Assembly: GCA_016787065.1 (NCBI GenBank)
Contig: JAEUVD010000054.1
Location: forward strand, 1-59,044
Source of the DNA: Chitinophagaceae bacterium
Lineage (GTDB): Bacteria > Bacteroidota > Bacteroidia > Chitinophagales > Chitinophagaceae
DNA: 59,044 nucleotides
Reading direction: 5' to 3'
Shown here piece by piece: positions 10,086 to 19,440 of the stretch. The notes under the pieces were generated by a model that worked only from the letters and a program-made list of their open reading frames with translations, made no database searches and was not told the DNA's origin. Both the position numbers and the translations under genes were made by a program. Each line of letters starts with the position of its first letter. The first letter of the stretch is position 1.

Positions 10086-10152
10086 GTATCTAACGGCAAC
10101 CGTAATTTCCAATTACGCATTTGAGTTTTTTATTTATAACACGTTTTGTATC

Positions 10153-10266
10153 ATGAAACGAGGATTTTATAATCACTTCCATCAGCTTTCAAATACCCTT
10201 AAAGGAAACTTAAGAAATTTAATCGGATACAATATTCTAAAACGTATTTCGTTAGTGCATAAATAA
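10153..10266 (+). CDS. Possible 37-residue basic peptide ahead of the lipoprotein gene
   Basis: ATG 10153 opens MKRGFYNHFHQLSNTLKGN and the frame ends with TAA one base before the lipoprotein ATG at 10268. The tight spacing would allow translational coupling, and the peptide is rich in Lys, Arg, His and Asn. There is no recognised motif and no clear promoter, and short frames arise by chance, so this is weakly supported. It may equally be untranslated leader of the lipoprotein gene. Confidence 0.2.
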   Translation: MKRGFYNHFHQLSNTLKGNLRNLIGYNILKRISLVHK

Positions 10267-10267
10267 T

Positions 10268-10900
10268 ATGATACGTAACTTTTTTGCACTCTTTGTGTTG
10301 CTCGCTTTACTTTCTGCTTGTTCAAAACAAAAGACCAATCAGCAAACTTCTTCCGAAAATTATTTCAATCTTTCCGTTGGAAACTATTGGGTATATGAGG
10401 TGTATAAGATTGAAAACGGTGTGGCTACAAATACTAATACCGTCGATAGTTGTTTTGTTGAGAAGGACACTCTTATACATGAAAATACTTTTGCTGTAAT
10501 TTCAAAACCGATGAGCCAAGGTGTTCCTGCTCAACGACAACTTTTCCGTGATTCTTCCGGGTATCTTGTAAATCCTGAAGGACGAGTTTATTTCAATCAA
10601 CACAGCGCCGATGAGGTATTGAACAGTTATTTTTTTATTCTTTCCAATCAGGATAGTGTTGCCTTTATCGATGAGCGCATGATGCCTTCGTCAATAACTA
10701 TTTTGCCTGCAGGTTCGTTTCATACAAAAAATATGCGCATTCGCTATGATATGTTTCCTAACCATGCCGGTGGAGGTAAACAACGTGACATGCATTTCAA
10801 ATATGCGCTAGGCGTTGGATTGGTTTCGGAAACCTTGCCATTTTATCATAATCAACCTTATGTTTTTGAACGAAGATTACTTCGTTATCATGTAAAATAA
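10268..10900 (+). CDS. Lipoprotein of unknown function
   Basis: 210 residues. The N-terminus MIRNFFALFVLLALLSAC is a lipoprotein signal peptide with lipobox LSAC and lipidated Cys 18, followed by a polar linker and then FNLSVGNYWVYEVY, an opening seen in many Bacteroidota envelope lipoproteins. The rest looks beta-rich and has no catalytic motif I recognise. Probably anchored in the outer membrane, facing the periplasm or surface. It lies between the ndk terminator and a convergent DUF2238 gene only 3 bases downstream, so it forms a one-gene unit. Function unknown. Confidence 0.75.
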   Translation: MIRNFFALFVLLALLSACSKQKTNQQTSSENYFNLSVGNYWVYEVYKIENGVATNTNTVDSCFVEKDTLIHENTFAVISKPMSQGVPAQRQLFRDSSGYLVNPEGRVYFNQHSADEVLNSYFFILSNQDSVAFIDERMMPSSITILPAGSFHTKNMRIRYDMFPNHAGGGKQRDMHFKYALGVGLVSETLPFYHNQPYVFERRLLRYHVK

Positions 10901-10903
10901 CTT

Positions 10904-11545
10904 CTATTTCGGTACAAAAAATCGTCGCAACGATGTAACAATTGTGGTGGCTAAAATGGCACCTAAGGTTGCCATAAACATATCTTTTTGCGCATCCCAA
11001 ATGTCGCCTTGGGTTCCCAAGTAAGCATCTCCCTGGGCCGGAAAAAAAATGTCGGCAACAGCCCATTCTACTAATTCATACAACCCACTTACCGATAAGG
11101 TGATTTCAATAGGTAAAGCCCATGAAACCCATGCCGGAAACTTCAACCACATCAAAAATAACTCGCGCATAGGGTAGGCTAACAAAAAACCAAAACTGAA
11201 ATGCACGATACGGTCGTAATGATTACGTTGCATGTGAAACGTATCCTTTAACCAATAGCCAAATGGGTTTTCAGCATAAGTATATTTGGCTCCATAAACA
11301 TGTAAACATAAATAAACACATATTAGCAAATAGGCTAAATCAGAAAACTGATAACGGCGATAGGTGATAAACAGAAAAGCAAGAAATAAAATAACAAGAG
11401 TATTTTCAAGAAACCAGTTATTTAAATCACTCGTGCCAAGAAGTGTACTTAACCACAATGCGGAAAAAATTAATAGAAACGATTGTAGCCATCTGTTCTT
11501 GCTAAATGGCAAACGATATTCTGAAATTGCAATAGTAAAAGCCAT
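10904..11545 (-). CDS. DUF2238 family integral membrane protein
   Basis: 213 residues with about five to six membrane helices. Family-specific signatures are visible: HVYGAKYTYAENPFGYW, HYDRIVHFSFGFLLAYP, GLYELVEW and the C-terminal block GDAYLGTQGDIWDAQKDM. DUF2238 (YjdF-like) proteins are inner-membrane proteins without an assigned activity; the conserved His, Tyr, Asp and Glu residues suggest a buried polar or metal site, which is inference. It starts 6 bases after the stop of the GH3 gene on the same strand and is probably co-transcribed with it. Confidence 0.85.
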   Translation of the reverse strand: MAFTIAISEYRLPFSKNRWLQSFLLIFSALWLSTLLGTSDLNNWFLENTLVILFLAFLFITYRRYQFSDLAYLLICVYLCLHVYGAKYTYAENPFGYWLKDTFHMQRNHYDRIVHFSFGFLLAYPMRELFLMWLKFPAWVSWALPIEITLSVSGLYELVEWAVADIFFPAQGDAYLGTQGDIWDAQKDMFMATLGAILATTIVTSLRRFFVPK

Positions 11546-11551
11546 AGTTTT

Positions 11552-12634
11552 TTATTGTAGTTTTTGTTTTAGTTTCATAATACGTTCAAAGCTCTCATTA
11601 ATTCGTTCTTCTGAAATTTCACCGCGCTGTACTAAACGTTTAATGGTGTTGTGAATATTAGCAGCTGTATAATCTTTACTGCCTTTAATATTATTGCTGA
11701 AAATTAAAATATCAACTCCCGCTAAAATTGCCATTTTAATGCTTTGTTCCAAACCGTAAAAATTGCTTATTGCATGCATTTGCATATCATCAGTTATTAC
11801 AACGCCATTAAAATTCATTTCTTTTCGAAGTAATTGACCAATCATTTTTTTAGAAAGCGAAGCAGGTGTTCCGCTTGGGTCAAGTTTTTTATTAACCACA
11901 TGAGCAACCATAATCATATCTACGCTGCTATCAGCAATCAGTTGCTTATAAGGCAAAAGTTCCTCTTCTTGCCAGGTTTTGCTTACATCCGTTAAACCAA
12001 GATGACTATCCTTGGTACTACTACCATGTCCGGGAAAATGTTTCACACAACTGATAACTCCAGCTTTTCGGTGCTCTTCATACATAAAACCGGCTATCTT
12101 AATGATGGTTTCAACTGAGGGGGAATAACAACGTTGTTTTTGTCCTAATACCGGACACGATGCGGATTCAACATCAACCACCGGCGCAAAATTTAAATTC
12201 ATGCCTGCCTGATGTACAGCTCGTGCAATGGTTTGTGAAGCAGCTACCGAAAAGGAATCATCATCCTTCGAGCCAATTTGTTGCGCAGAGGGCATTGCTT
12301 CGAAGCCATATTTTGTTTTCAGTCGATTTACTTTTCCTCCCTCTTGGTCTATCGCCAAGAACAATGGAATCTTAGCAGCTTTGTTTAAGTCTTTACATAA
12401 CCTGTTTAAATTGGATATGCTATTCGTTGGGTTAATGTTATTCTCAAACAACAGTACCGAACCAACACGTTGTTGTTTGATTTCCTGAATAACCGTACTC
12501 GAAGCATCTACCGACGTGCCGGGCATGCCAACCATAATCATTTGTCCTATTTTAATACTCAAACTATCCGTTGCCTGAACAGGTAAGTATATATACAACA
12601 GGAATGCGCATAGCGGAACAAGTTTCATGTGCAT
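11552..12634 (-). CDS. Beta-N-acetylhexosaminidase-like GH3 glycosidase, exported
   Basis: 360 residues from ATG 12634 (358 from ATG 12628). A single GH3 TIM barrel preceded by a signal peptide (KLVPLCAFLLYIYLPVQA). Seen: AIDQEGGKVNRL, NLNFAPVVDV, the NagZ-type general acid/base loop KHFPGHG followed by DSHLGL, and the nucleophile Asp in VVITDDMQMHAI. NagZ enzymes release GlcNAc from peptidoglycan fragments; the signal peptide suggests a periplasmic or surface enzyme. The frame extends to 12661, but an exact TATCTTTG promoter element lies inside that extension, so the longer start is excluded. First gene of a two-gene unit with the DUF2238 protein. Confidence 0.88.
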   Translation of the reverse strand: MHMKLVPLCAFLLYIYLPVQATDSLSIKIGQMIMVGMPGTSVDASSTVIQEIKQQRVGSVLLFENNINPTNSISNLNRLCKDLNKAAKIPLFLAIDQEGGKVNRLKTKYGFEAMPSAQQIGSKDDDSFSVAASQTIARAVHQAGMNLNFAPVVDVESASCPVLGQKQRCYSPSVETIIKIAGFMYEEHRKAGVISCVKHFPGHGSSTKDSHLGLTDVSKTWQEEELLPYKQLIADSSVDMIMVAHVVNKKLDPSGTPASLSKKMIGQLLRKEMNFNGVVITDDMQMHAISNFYGLEQSIKMAILAGVDILIFSNNIKGSKDYTAANIHNTIKRLVQRGEISEERINESFERIMKLKQKLQ

Positions 12635-12639
12635 GGCCT

Positions 12640-12647
12640 CAAAGATA
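12640..12647 (-). promoter_or_regulatory. Promoter -7 element of the GH3 gene, 5 nt before ATG
   Basis: TATCTTTG on the minus strand ends 5 nt before ATG 12634, predicting a leaderless or nearly leaderless mRNA. Confidence 0.6.
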
Positions 12648-12842
12648 GTCGGTGAGCGCAATCTGAAAGAAAAAAAATGAGATTATCTGTCTTTCATACT
12701 TACGGTCTTTGTATGGTTGTCACATGTTGATGGGCTATCATTTTTTTGTTGAATCAACTTTTCTCTCTACCTAATTTAAAAAGAACCCTGATGTTGTCAT
12801 TATTTTTCTTTCAACTCCAAGCCGAGAATCAAGATGATATGC

Positions 12843-12850
12843 TTTCTTTG
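12843..12850 (+). promoter_or_regulatory. Probable promoter -7 element of purC, 5 nt before ATG
   Basis: TTTCTTTG differs from TAnnTTTG at one position and ends 5 nt before the purC ATG, the same spacing as at several other genes here. Confidence 0.45.
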
Positions 12851-12855
12851 CAGTC

Positions 12856-13779
12856 ATGGAAGTTTATAAACAAACAAGTTTTTATAGAGGTAAAGTTAGA
12901 GATGTGTATGGGGTAGGAGACCAGTATCTGCTTATGCTAGCAAGTAATCGCATTTCTGCCTTCGATGTGGTGCTGCCTCGGCCAATACCATACAAAGGCC
13001 AAGTGCTAAACCAAATGGCTATTCACTTTTTGGAAGCTACACGCGATCTAGTTCCAAACTGGTTTATTGCTTCACCAACACCACAAACATCGGTAGGGTT
13101 TAAATGCGAACCGTTTGCAGTAGAAATGGTAATTCGGGGGCATTTGAGTGGACATGCCTGGCGAACCTATAGCTCCGGAAATTACACACTTTGTGGCGTT
13201 ACGATGCCCGAAGGTTTGAAGGAAAGTGACGCTTTTGAAACACCCCTTATTACTCCTTCCACAAAGGCAAAAGAAGGGCATGATGAAGATATTTCAAGAG
13301 AAGAAATCATAAGCAGGGGTATCGTTAGTGAGGAGGATTATTGCATACTGGAAGACTACACCCGAAAGTTATTTGCGCGCGGACAAGCTATGGCGCGTGA
13401 ACGTGGATTAATACTAGTTGATACAAAATATGAATTCGGGAAACGAAATGGACAGATTTATTTAATCGATGAAATTCATACACCTGATAGTTCGCGCTAT
13501 TTTATGGCTGATGGTTTTGAAGAACGACAAGCTGCCGGAGAAAAGCAACAACAATTATCGAAAGAGTTTGTACGTGAATGGCTAATAGAACATGAGTTTA
13601 TGGGGAAGGCAGGACAAGCTATTCCGGAAATGGATGATGATTTTGTAGATATGGTAAGCGATCGATACATTGCTTTATACGAGCGTATGACAGGCAAAGA
13701 ATTTCATCGGGAAAATTTAGGAGAACGTGAAATTGAAGAACGTGTTAATTTGTATTTAGAATCACTATTGGCATCATGA
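12856..13779 (+). CDS. purC: Phosphoribosylaminoimidazole-succinocarboxamide synthase (SAICAR synthetase)
   Basis: 307 residues. Joins CAIR and aspartate with ATP in purine biosynthesis. Seen: YRGKVRDVYGVGDQYLLMLAS (nucleotide-binding start, here split at residues 10-30), SNRISAFDVVLP, VEMVIRGHLSGHAW, TPSTKAKEGHDE, GLILVDTKYEFG and IYLIDEIHTPDSSRY. The length fits the longer, eukaryote-like SAICAR synthetase form common in Bacteroidota. The stop overlaps the start of the next glycosyltransferase in an ATGA, so the two are translationally coupled although their functions look unrelated. Its start codon is 5 nt after a probable promoter element. Confidence 0.96.
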   Translation: MEVYKQTSFYRGKVRDVYGVGDQYLLMLASNRISAFDVVLPRPIPYKGQVLNQMAIHFLEATRDLVPNWFIASPTPQTSVGFKCEPFAVEMVIRGHLSGHAWRTYSSGNYTLCGVTMPEGLKESDAFETPLITPSTKAKEGHDEDISREEIISRGIVSEEDYCILEDYTRKLFARGQAMARERGLILVDTKYEFGKRNGQIYLIDEIHTPDSSRYFMADGFEERQAAGEKQQQLSKEFVREWLIEHEFMGKAGQAIPEMDDDFVDMVSDRYIALYERMTGKEFHRENLGEREIEERVNLYLESLLAS

Positions 13780-14657
13780 AAATTGCCGGGTTCAGTTTTA
13801 TAAGAAATGCGCTGCGTTACGATTATCCGATTGCAGAAGCCTTATTATCGATTGCACCTCTTTGTGATAAACTTTTTGTTGCCGTTGGAAATTCAGAGGA
13901 TGAAACGTTGCAACTCATTCAAAATTTATTACCCGGTAAAATTGAAATATTAGAAACCGTTTGGGATGATACCCTGCGTGAAGGCGGTCGGGTTTTGGCC
14001 GTAGAAACAGATAAAATATTTCAACACATCCCTTCGGATTATGATTGGTGCTTTTATATTCAAGGAGATGAAGTTTTTCATGAAGAAGGATATCCTGTTT
14101 TGAGAAAGGCCATGCAACAATACCTTCATAATGTGGAAGTTGATGGCTTTCTATTCAACTATTTACATTTCTATGGTTCGTATGATTATCTCGCTGAATC
14201 ATCTAACTTTTATCGGAATGAAATTCGAGTTATTCGAAATAATAAATCCATTTACTCCTATCGTGATGCGCAAGGTTTTCGTAAAAACAACAAGGAGAAA
14301 TTAAATGTGATCAAGTTATCGTGTGTTATGCACCATTACGGTTGGGTGCGTCAGCCTAAAGCGATGCAGGATAAACAATTAAACTTCAATAAACTTTGGC
14401 ATGATGATGCCTGGGTAGAACAACATGTAGTTAAAGCTGAAGAATTTGATTATGGAACTATTCAAACCATCAAGAGGTTTACTGGTAAACATCCGCAAGG
14501 AATGCAACAACGCATTCTATCTATGAACTGGAAATTTGACTACGATATTAGCAGAAGCAAATACACCTTCAAAGATCAATTTAAACGATGGTTGTTTCGA
14601 TCGTTCGGTATAGATCTTAATTATCGAAATTATAAAACTATTGGTTCAATGAAGTAG
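13776..14657 (+). CDS. Family 2-like glycosyltransferase, soluble
   Basis: 293 residues without membrane helices. The opening MKIAGFSFIRNALRYDYPIAEALLSI and the following VAVGNSEDETLQLIQ resemble the nucleotide-sugar fold of GT2-like proteins; YIQGDEVFHEE is in the position of the metal-binding DxD and has an Asp-Glu pair. The C-terminal half (HHYGWVRQPKAM, FTGKHPQGM) is conserved in Bacteroidota homologues as I recall them, but the donor and acceptor are not known. It overlaps purC by 4 bases. A hairpin containing its own stop codon follows. Confidence 0.7.
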   Translation: MKIAGFSFIRNALRYDYPIAEALLSIAPLCDKLFVAVGNSEDETLQLIQNLLPGKIEILETVWDDTLREGGRVLAVETDKIFQHIPSDYDWCFYIQGDEVFHEEGYPVLRKAMQQYLHNVEVDGFLFNYLHFYGSYDYLAESSNFYRNEIRVIRNNKSIYSYRDAQGFRKNNKEKLNVIKLSCVMHHYGWVRQPKAMQDKQLNFNKLWHDDAWVEQHVVKAEEFDYGTIQTIKRFTGKHPQGMQQRILSMNWKFDYDISRSKYTFKDQFKRWLFRSFGIDLNYRNYKTIGSMK

Positions 14658-14676
14658 AAACACAACGAGTTTCTAC
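14654..14676. terminator. Hairpin between convergent genes
   Basis: A perfect 8-bp stem GTAGAAAC/GTTTCTAC with a 7-nt loop lies between the convergent glycosyltransferase and GlmU-like genes and includes the plus-strand stop codon. There is no long T run, so terminator function is likely but not certain. Confidence 0.5.
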
Positions 14677-14686
14677 CTGAATAACT

Positions 14687-15865
14687 TTAACTATGTCGTT
14701 GATCTTTGGTTGATTCAAATATATGTTCAAACAGATTGCGTTCTATTTGATTGAAATCTAGATGGCGTCGGGCATATACGCGGGAAGCAGTATCCATGGC
14801 CTTGTTCAACTGATACTCGATAAAGCCATTCGCGCTTCCCCAACTAAAGGATGGAATAAAATTTCGCGGAAAGCCTGCACCATAAATATTACAACTCACG
14901 CCTACCACCGTTCCGGTGTTAAACATCGTATTGATACCACATTTAGAATGGTCGCCCATCATTAAACCACAAAATTGCAACCCTGTTTTTTCGAATGTTT
15001 TTTTGGTTTCATTCCACAGGCGTACTTCTTCGTAATTATTTTTTAAATTAGAATTGTTTGTATCCGCTCCTAGGTTACACCATTCCCCTAATACGGAGTT
15101 TCCTAAATAACCATCATGTGCTTTGTTTGAATTGGCAAACATCACTGAATTCTGAACCTCGCCTCCGGCTTTACAACCAGGACCTAAGGTAGTGGCTCCG
15201 TAAATTTTCGCACCCATTTTAAGAACACCTTGTTCGCCTAAACTAAAGGGGCCGCGAACCATACAGCCTTCCATTACTAATGCATCTTTACCGATATAAA
15301 TTGGCCCTGTGCTTGCGTTCAATATAGAACATTCTACTGTGGCACCATCTTCAATAAAAATATCATTACCAAGGATTTGATTCGTTGATGAAATTTTTTG
15401 AGATGTTCGTCCTTTGGTAAGTAAAGAATAATCATAACGAAGCGCCATATCATTCAAACTGAAAATATCCCAAAGGTGTAAGATTTGATTTACCTCTCCG
15501 GAGAATATGCTCGTATGATTTGTTTTCCAAGGTTCTAGTTGTTGTATGGTAGTTCCATCAACACGAGCTGCAATACAACATGCACCGATATAAAGTGATT
15601 CGTTAGTTTTCAGCGATTGCACAGCGTCTATTAATGCACTGTTAGGAAAGACGCCACTATTAATCAGTAAGTTATCATCGGAAGCTTGAACTGGAAACTT
15701 TTGTTGTAAATGTTGCGCTGCAAGCCATGATGCTTTGGTATTTAAAACATATTCCCATTTTTCCTTCATGGTTAGGATGCCGCAACGTATTTCAGAAACA
15801 GGTCGCGTGTATGTGAAAGGTAATAAATCAAGTTGTCGATGATCGTCGAATAAGATTAAATTCAT
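14687..15865 (-). CDS. GlmU-like putative sugar nucleotidyltransferase (TIGR03991 type)
   Basis: 392 residues. The N-terminus MNLILFDDHRQLDLLPFTYT followed by RPVSEIRCGILT is that of the Bacteroidota alternative GlmU family. It lacks the usual LxxGxGTRM pyrophosphorylase loop. From about residue 165 the sequence becomes a left-handed beta helix of hexapeptide repeats (IFIEDGATVEC, IYIGKDALVMEG, VLKMGAKIYGATT), typical of acyltransferases, ending with GVSCNIYGAGFPRNFIPSF. The family is thought to act in UDP-GlcNAc formation, but this rests on family naming, not on visible catalytic residues. Last gene of a three-gene unit; it overlaps the small membrane gene by 4 bases (ATGA). Confidence 0.85.
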   Translation of the reverse strand: MNLILFDDHRQLDLLPFTYTRPVSEIRCGILTMKEKWEYVLNTKASWLAAQHLQQKFPVQASDDNLLINSGVFPNSALIDAVQSLKTNESLYIGACCIAARVDGTTIQQLEPWKTNHTSIFSGEVNQILHLWDIFSLNDMALRYDYSLLTKGRTSQKISSTNQILGNDIFIEDGATVECSILNASTGPIYIGKDALVMEGCMVRGPFSLGEQGVLKMGAKIYGATTLGPGCKAGGEVQNSVMFANSNKAHDGYLGNSVLGEWCNLGADTNNSNLKNNYEEVRLWNETKKTFEKTGLQFCGLMMGDHSKCGINTMFNTGTVVGVSCNIYGAGFPRNFIPSFSWGSANGFIEYQLNKAMDTASRVYARRHLDFNQIERNLFEHIFESTKDQRHS

Positions 15866-16155
15866 TCAGGTAAAGTTTTTTTTGAAAGAATAGTTTTTAA
15901 TACATGGAAACCTGCAATAGCACCCATATAACCCACAAGCATGACTGAAATCATAGCTTTCGTATTTTCGGGTTTTAATAATTCGAGTGTATTTTTTGTT
16001 CCGAATAGCGCCATGCCTATACTAACACCAACAAATAGACCGGCAAACCAAGCAAGAACGGTGTAAAGCTTCCATGTTAATACATCTAATTTTTTTTCGC
16101 GTGCTATGTTGCCAATATAACGGGTAAGAAAAATTAACGCAATTAAATCGAGCAT
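15862..16155 (-). CDS. Small membrane protein
   Basis: 97 residues with about three hydrophobic helices (LDLIALIFLTRYI; VLAWFAGLFVGVSIGMALF; ISVMLVGYMGAIAGFHVL) separated by short charged loops. Not assigned to a family. It starts 5 bases after the peptidase gene stop and its own stop overlaps the start of the GlmU-like gene, so it is the middle gene of one operon. Confidence 0.7.
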   Translation of the reverse strand: MLDLIALIFLTRYIGNIAREKKLDVLTWKLYTVLAWFAGLFVGVSIGMALFGTKNTLELLKPENTKAMISVMLVGYMGAIAGFHVLKTILSKKTLPE

Positions 16156-16160
16156 GCTTT

Positions 16161-18308
16161 TTATGGTTTTAAATAAAGGTCAAAGTAATCACTTATTTTT
16201 TGCATTAGATGGATTCGGTCTTTTCCTCTTACATTATGTTCATAGCCGGGGTAAACAAAATAATCCACTTGTACATTTTCATTCACTGCTTGCTTCAGCA
16301 TTTTAATACTATGTTGCCAAACAACAGTAGGATCGTCGGTTCCATGAATCAATAATAATTTGCCTTTGAGGTTTTTTATTTTATTCAGCAAGAGATTATT
16401 TTGATAGCCTTCAACGTTATTGGAAGGTGTGCCCATGTAACGCTCGGTGTACATTATTTCATACATACTCCAGTCGAGAACCGGTCCGCCCGCAACACCT
16501 ACTTTAAACACTTCCGGTTCGCGAAGCATGAAGGAGGTAGTCATAAATCCACCATAACTCCAACCATGAATACCCATGCGATTGGCATCCACATAGGCTT
16601 GTGATTTCAACCATGTAATACCCGCCATTTGGTCTTTCATTTCAATTGTACCTAACTGATGCCAAGTAGCATTTTCAAACTGCAAACCACGGTTGCTGCT
16701 ACCTCGTCCGTCTAAAACAAACACGATATAACCATGTTGCGTCATATAGTCGTACCAGAGGTTACCACTTTGAGGAAAGGTATTACGATTGAGTTGAACG
16801 TGAGGGCCATTATAGAGATATACAATGACCGGATATTTTTTAGAGGGGTTGAAATCATGAGGTAGCATAAGCTTTGCATAGAGCGTGGTGCCGTCCTCCG
16901 CTTTGATTTCTTTAACACTTGTTTGTGCCAATTGAAAATCGCTCAATGGGTTACTCGCTGTGAGTAAATTTGTGGTGTTGCCTTCAGCTACATCTAATAC
17001 ATCTATCTTGCGAGGTACTTGAGCATTAGAATAATTGTCGAGTATATAATTTGCCTGACTACTGAGTGTTACATTATGTACACCCGGTGCAGCGTCAATC
17101 CGTTCGCGTTTCGATGTTTTTAGGTTGATGGCATATACATTTTTATCCATGGCGCCGTCTTCGGAAGAAGTATAAATCAGTTCATTTGTTTTTTTATTAA
17201 AGCCAAGAATTTCATTCACGAGCCAAGAGCCTTTAGTAAGTTGTTTAAGTAAGGAGCCTTCTATGTTGTATAAATACAGATGCCAATAACCATCGCGCTG
17301 ACTCCAATGAATAAATTCAGTATTGTTTACAAAAAATAATTCATGTTGAGGTTCAACATAATTGGGGTGTTTTTCTTCGAAGAGCGTTTTAACCAATTCA
17401 CCTGTTAATGCATCATACTGATTTAACTTCATGTGATTTTGTTCCCGGTTTAATACTTGAATGAAAATGTATTTCTCGTCTGGGCTCCAAGTAATATTCG
17501 TTAAATACTGGTCTTTAGGTTCGCCGGTTTTTAATACAACAGTTTTATTCAGAACAGGGTGGTGAACCAATAAACTGACCTGATGTGATGTTCTACCGGC
17601 AAAAGGATACTTAATCATTTTCACTGTGGCCGGTGTTTCGCTCCAGTTTACAACGGGGTAATCTTCTACCATACTTTGATCCATGCGATAATAGGCAATG
17701 GCATTGCCTTGAGGCGACCAAAAAATACCATGATCAATACCAAATTCATCGCGATGTACGGAAGTGCCGTATAATACGTTTGCTGAACCATCTGTGGAAA
17801 GCATGCGCGTTATTTTTTCCGTTTGAATATAAAGTTGATATTGACTGGTATAGGCAATATTGGATTTATTTTTAGAGAAGAACATATTTTCAGCATTGCC
17901 AGGTAATTTAATGCTTCGAACAACTTGGTAGCTTCCATTATTTTGTTGAACGTATAAAATCGTAGAGTCTTTTTGAAAATAAAATAGATCCTGTTTCATC
18001 CATTCTAGCGACGGCAGCGCAGTTAACTTACTTAATTTTTCTTTTTCTAAAATGGTGTTGATTTGATCCAATGAAATTAAGGTGTCAGACATGTTGGTTT
18101 TAGGATCTGTACTTACAAAACCTTTGAATCGTTCATCTTGTATAGCTTGTGTATAAAGCTCTTCTTGTTGCATCCATTTTAGTTGCTTCAGATTTTTTAT
18201 AGCGAGCGTAGTATTTAAACCGGTAACCGCCTCTTGCATACTAAGATTTTTCTTTTGTGCAAGGAGGAACTGAGAAGATAAAAGAAGAAGGAAAAATAAC
18301 TTTTTCAT
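16161..18308 (-). CDS. Dipeptidyl peptidase IV-like S9 prolyl oligopeptidase
   Basis: 715 residues from ATG 18308 (MKKLFFLLLLSSQFLLAQ, a signal peptide). An in-frame extension to 18416 is rejected because a promoter element lies in it. The N-terminal half is a beta propeller of the DPP-IV type (FWSPQGNAIAYYRMDQS; WSPDEKYIFIQV). The C-terminal alpha/beta hydrolase has the nucleophile Ser in GWSYGGF (about residue 584), the Asp in LIHGTDDPT (about 658) and the His in PGYEHNVRG (about 691). Members remove X-Pro or X-Ala dipeptides from peptides in the periplasm. First gene of the operon with the small membrane protein and the GlmU-like gene. Confidence 0.92.
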   Translation of the reverse strand: MKKLFFLLLLSSQFLLAQKKNLSMQEAVTGLNTTLAIKNLKQLKWMQQEELYTQAIQDERFKGFVSTDPKTNMSDTLISLDQINTILEKEKLSKLTALPSLEWMKQDLFYFQKDSTILYVQQNNGSYQVVRSIKLPGNAENMFFSKNKSNIAYTSQYQLYIQTEKITRMLSTDGSANVLYGTSVHRDEFGIDHGIFWSPQGNAIAYYRMDQSMVEDYPVVNWSETPATVKMIKYPFAGRTSHQVSLLVHHPVLNKTVVLKTGEPKDQYLTNITWSPDEKYIFIQVLNREQNHMKLNQYDALTGELVKTLFEEKHPNYVEPQHELFFVNNTEFIHWSQRDGYWHLYLYNIEGSLLKQLTKGSWLVNEILGFNKKTNELIYTSSEDGAMDKNVYAINLKTSKRERIDAAPGVHNVTLSSQANYILDNYSNAQVPRKIDVLDVAEGNTTNLLTASNPLSDFQLAQTSVKEIKAEDGTTLYAKLMLPHDFNPSKKYPVIVYLYNGPHVQLNRNTFPQSGNLWYDYMTQHGYIVFVLDGRGSSNRGLQFENATWHQLGTIEMKDQMAGITWLKSQAYVDANRMGIHGWSYGGFMTTSFMLREPEVFKVGVAGGPVLDWSMYEIMYTERYMGTPSNNVEGYQNNLLLNKIKNLKGKLLLIHGTDDPTVVWQHSIKMLKQAVNENVQVDYFVYPGYEHNVRGKDRIHLMQKISDYFDLYLKP

Positions 18309-18657
18309 GTTTACAATTAAGGTGCGACAAAGATAGCCGAAACAAGCAGAAAATAAAGTGAAGTGCTTATTGTATCTATTCTTCTTATTAATGAAAAAGT
18401 AAGCAATTTGGAACAAGGAAATTGGATGAAAAGTATATACAGAATTTAATTTCTATACGTTGTTTTTCTAATTAGCACTTGTCATGATAAATCAAAACAC
18501 GGGTAGCCTTCGGCATTTATTTTATACTAAACTATAGTGTGAAATGTCGCCATTACTATTTTCATTTAAAATTAAAATGTTTATTGCAAGAATAGGAGGG
18601 TACAACGAGTTCATGTTGAAACCTTCTCTCTAAATTATGAATAGCACAGGTAACCAA
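18309..18657. other. Intergenic region with the peptidase promoter
   Basis: 349 bases between the phhA stop and the peptidase start, both on the minus strand. The right edge of the peptidase promoter lies at 18335. The remainder is AT-rich without an open frame, RNA structure or repeat that I can support. Confidence 0.6.
18328..18335 (-). promoter_or_regulatory. Promoter -7 element of the peptidase operon
   Basis: TATCTTTG on the minus strand, exact consensus, 19 nt before ATG 18308. It lies inside the longer open frame and therefore excludes the upstream start. Confidence 0.6.
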
Positions 18658-19413
18658 TTACATCATCATACCACTTACTTCTACTTCAAAACCACTTTGA
18701 ATCAAACCTAGCATTTGATCTTCAACTAGGTTGGTAGTTTGGTATAAACTCGATAAACTATCTAATTCAAAATAACAATGCTGCATACTAGAATTAATAT
18801 ACGACGTTTTTAAAATGGTTTCTAAATTAAATGGTATATGCGTGGCCTTGCTTGGATCTACTGATTGAAGTGCTTCACCAAACGATGAAATTAATCCTGC
18901 CCCTAAAATTTTCGGAATCCCGTTTTCCTTCACTAATCCAAATTCGATGCTAAACCAATATAAGCGACCTAATAATTCAAGATATTCTTCCTGATCAATA
19001 TACCGCATACCAATTTCAGCGAGTTTATCTAAAAACAGGCAATAGTCTGAATTGATGAGCATGGGCATGTGGCCGAAACAATCATGAAACATATCGGGCT
19101 CACTTAAATAATCCAATTGCTGCATCGAACGAAGCCAAGTGGTAGAAGGAAAATGTTTCTTCGACAACATGATAAAGAAATCGCGTATAGGCACAATCGC
19201 AGGAACAACCTCAATTTGCCAACCAGTACTTGTCATTAATAAACCGTTGACTTCATTGAAATCGGGGATACGATTCGATTGAAAACCGATGCGCTGAAGT
19301 GATTCCTTAAATTCAGAACAGGCATGTGTTTGAATATTTGGAAATTGTCGTTCAAAAAGAATTTTCCAAACCTCAAAGTCTTCTGATTGATAACGTTGAT
19401 AATCTTGTGTCAT
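18658..19413 (-). CDS. phhA: Phenylalanine 4-monooxygenase
   Basis: 251 residues, the length of bacterial phenylalanine hydroxylases, which lack the regulatory ACT domain. Hydroxylates Phe to Tyr using tetrahydropterin and non-heme iron. The iron ligands are visible: two His in EPDMFHDCFGHMP and the Glu in YWFSIEFGL. TSTGWQIEVVPAIVP, FGEALQS and TSYINSSMQHCYFE also match the family. It starts 27 bases after the stop of the DUF6438/TonB gene and is likely the third gene of the clpX unit; no separate promoter was seen in the short gap. Confidence 0.95.
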   Translation of the reverse strand: MTQDYQRYQSEDFEVWKILFERQFPNIQTHACSEFKESLQRIGFQSNRIPDFNEVNGLLMTSTGWQIEVVPAIVPIRDFFIMLSKKHFPSTTWLRSMQQLDYLSEPDMFHDCFGHMPMLINSDYCLFLDKLAEIGMRYIDQEEYLELLGRLYWFSIEFGLVKENGIPKILGAGLISSFGEALQSVDPSKATHIPFNLETILKTSYINSSMQHCYFELDSLSSLYQTTNLVEDQMLGLIQSGFEVEVSGMMM

Positions 19414-19440
19414 GTCCTATATTTTAATTCTCCGTTCGAT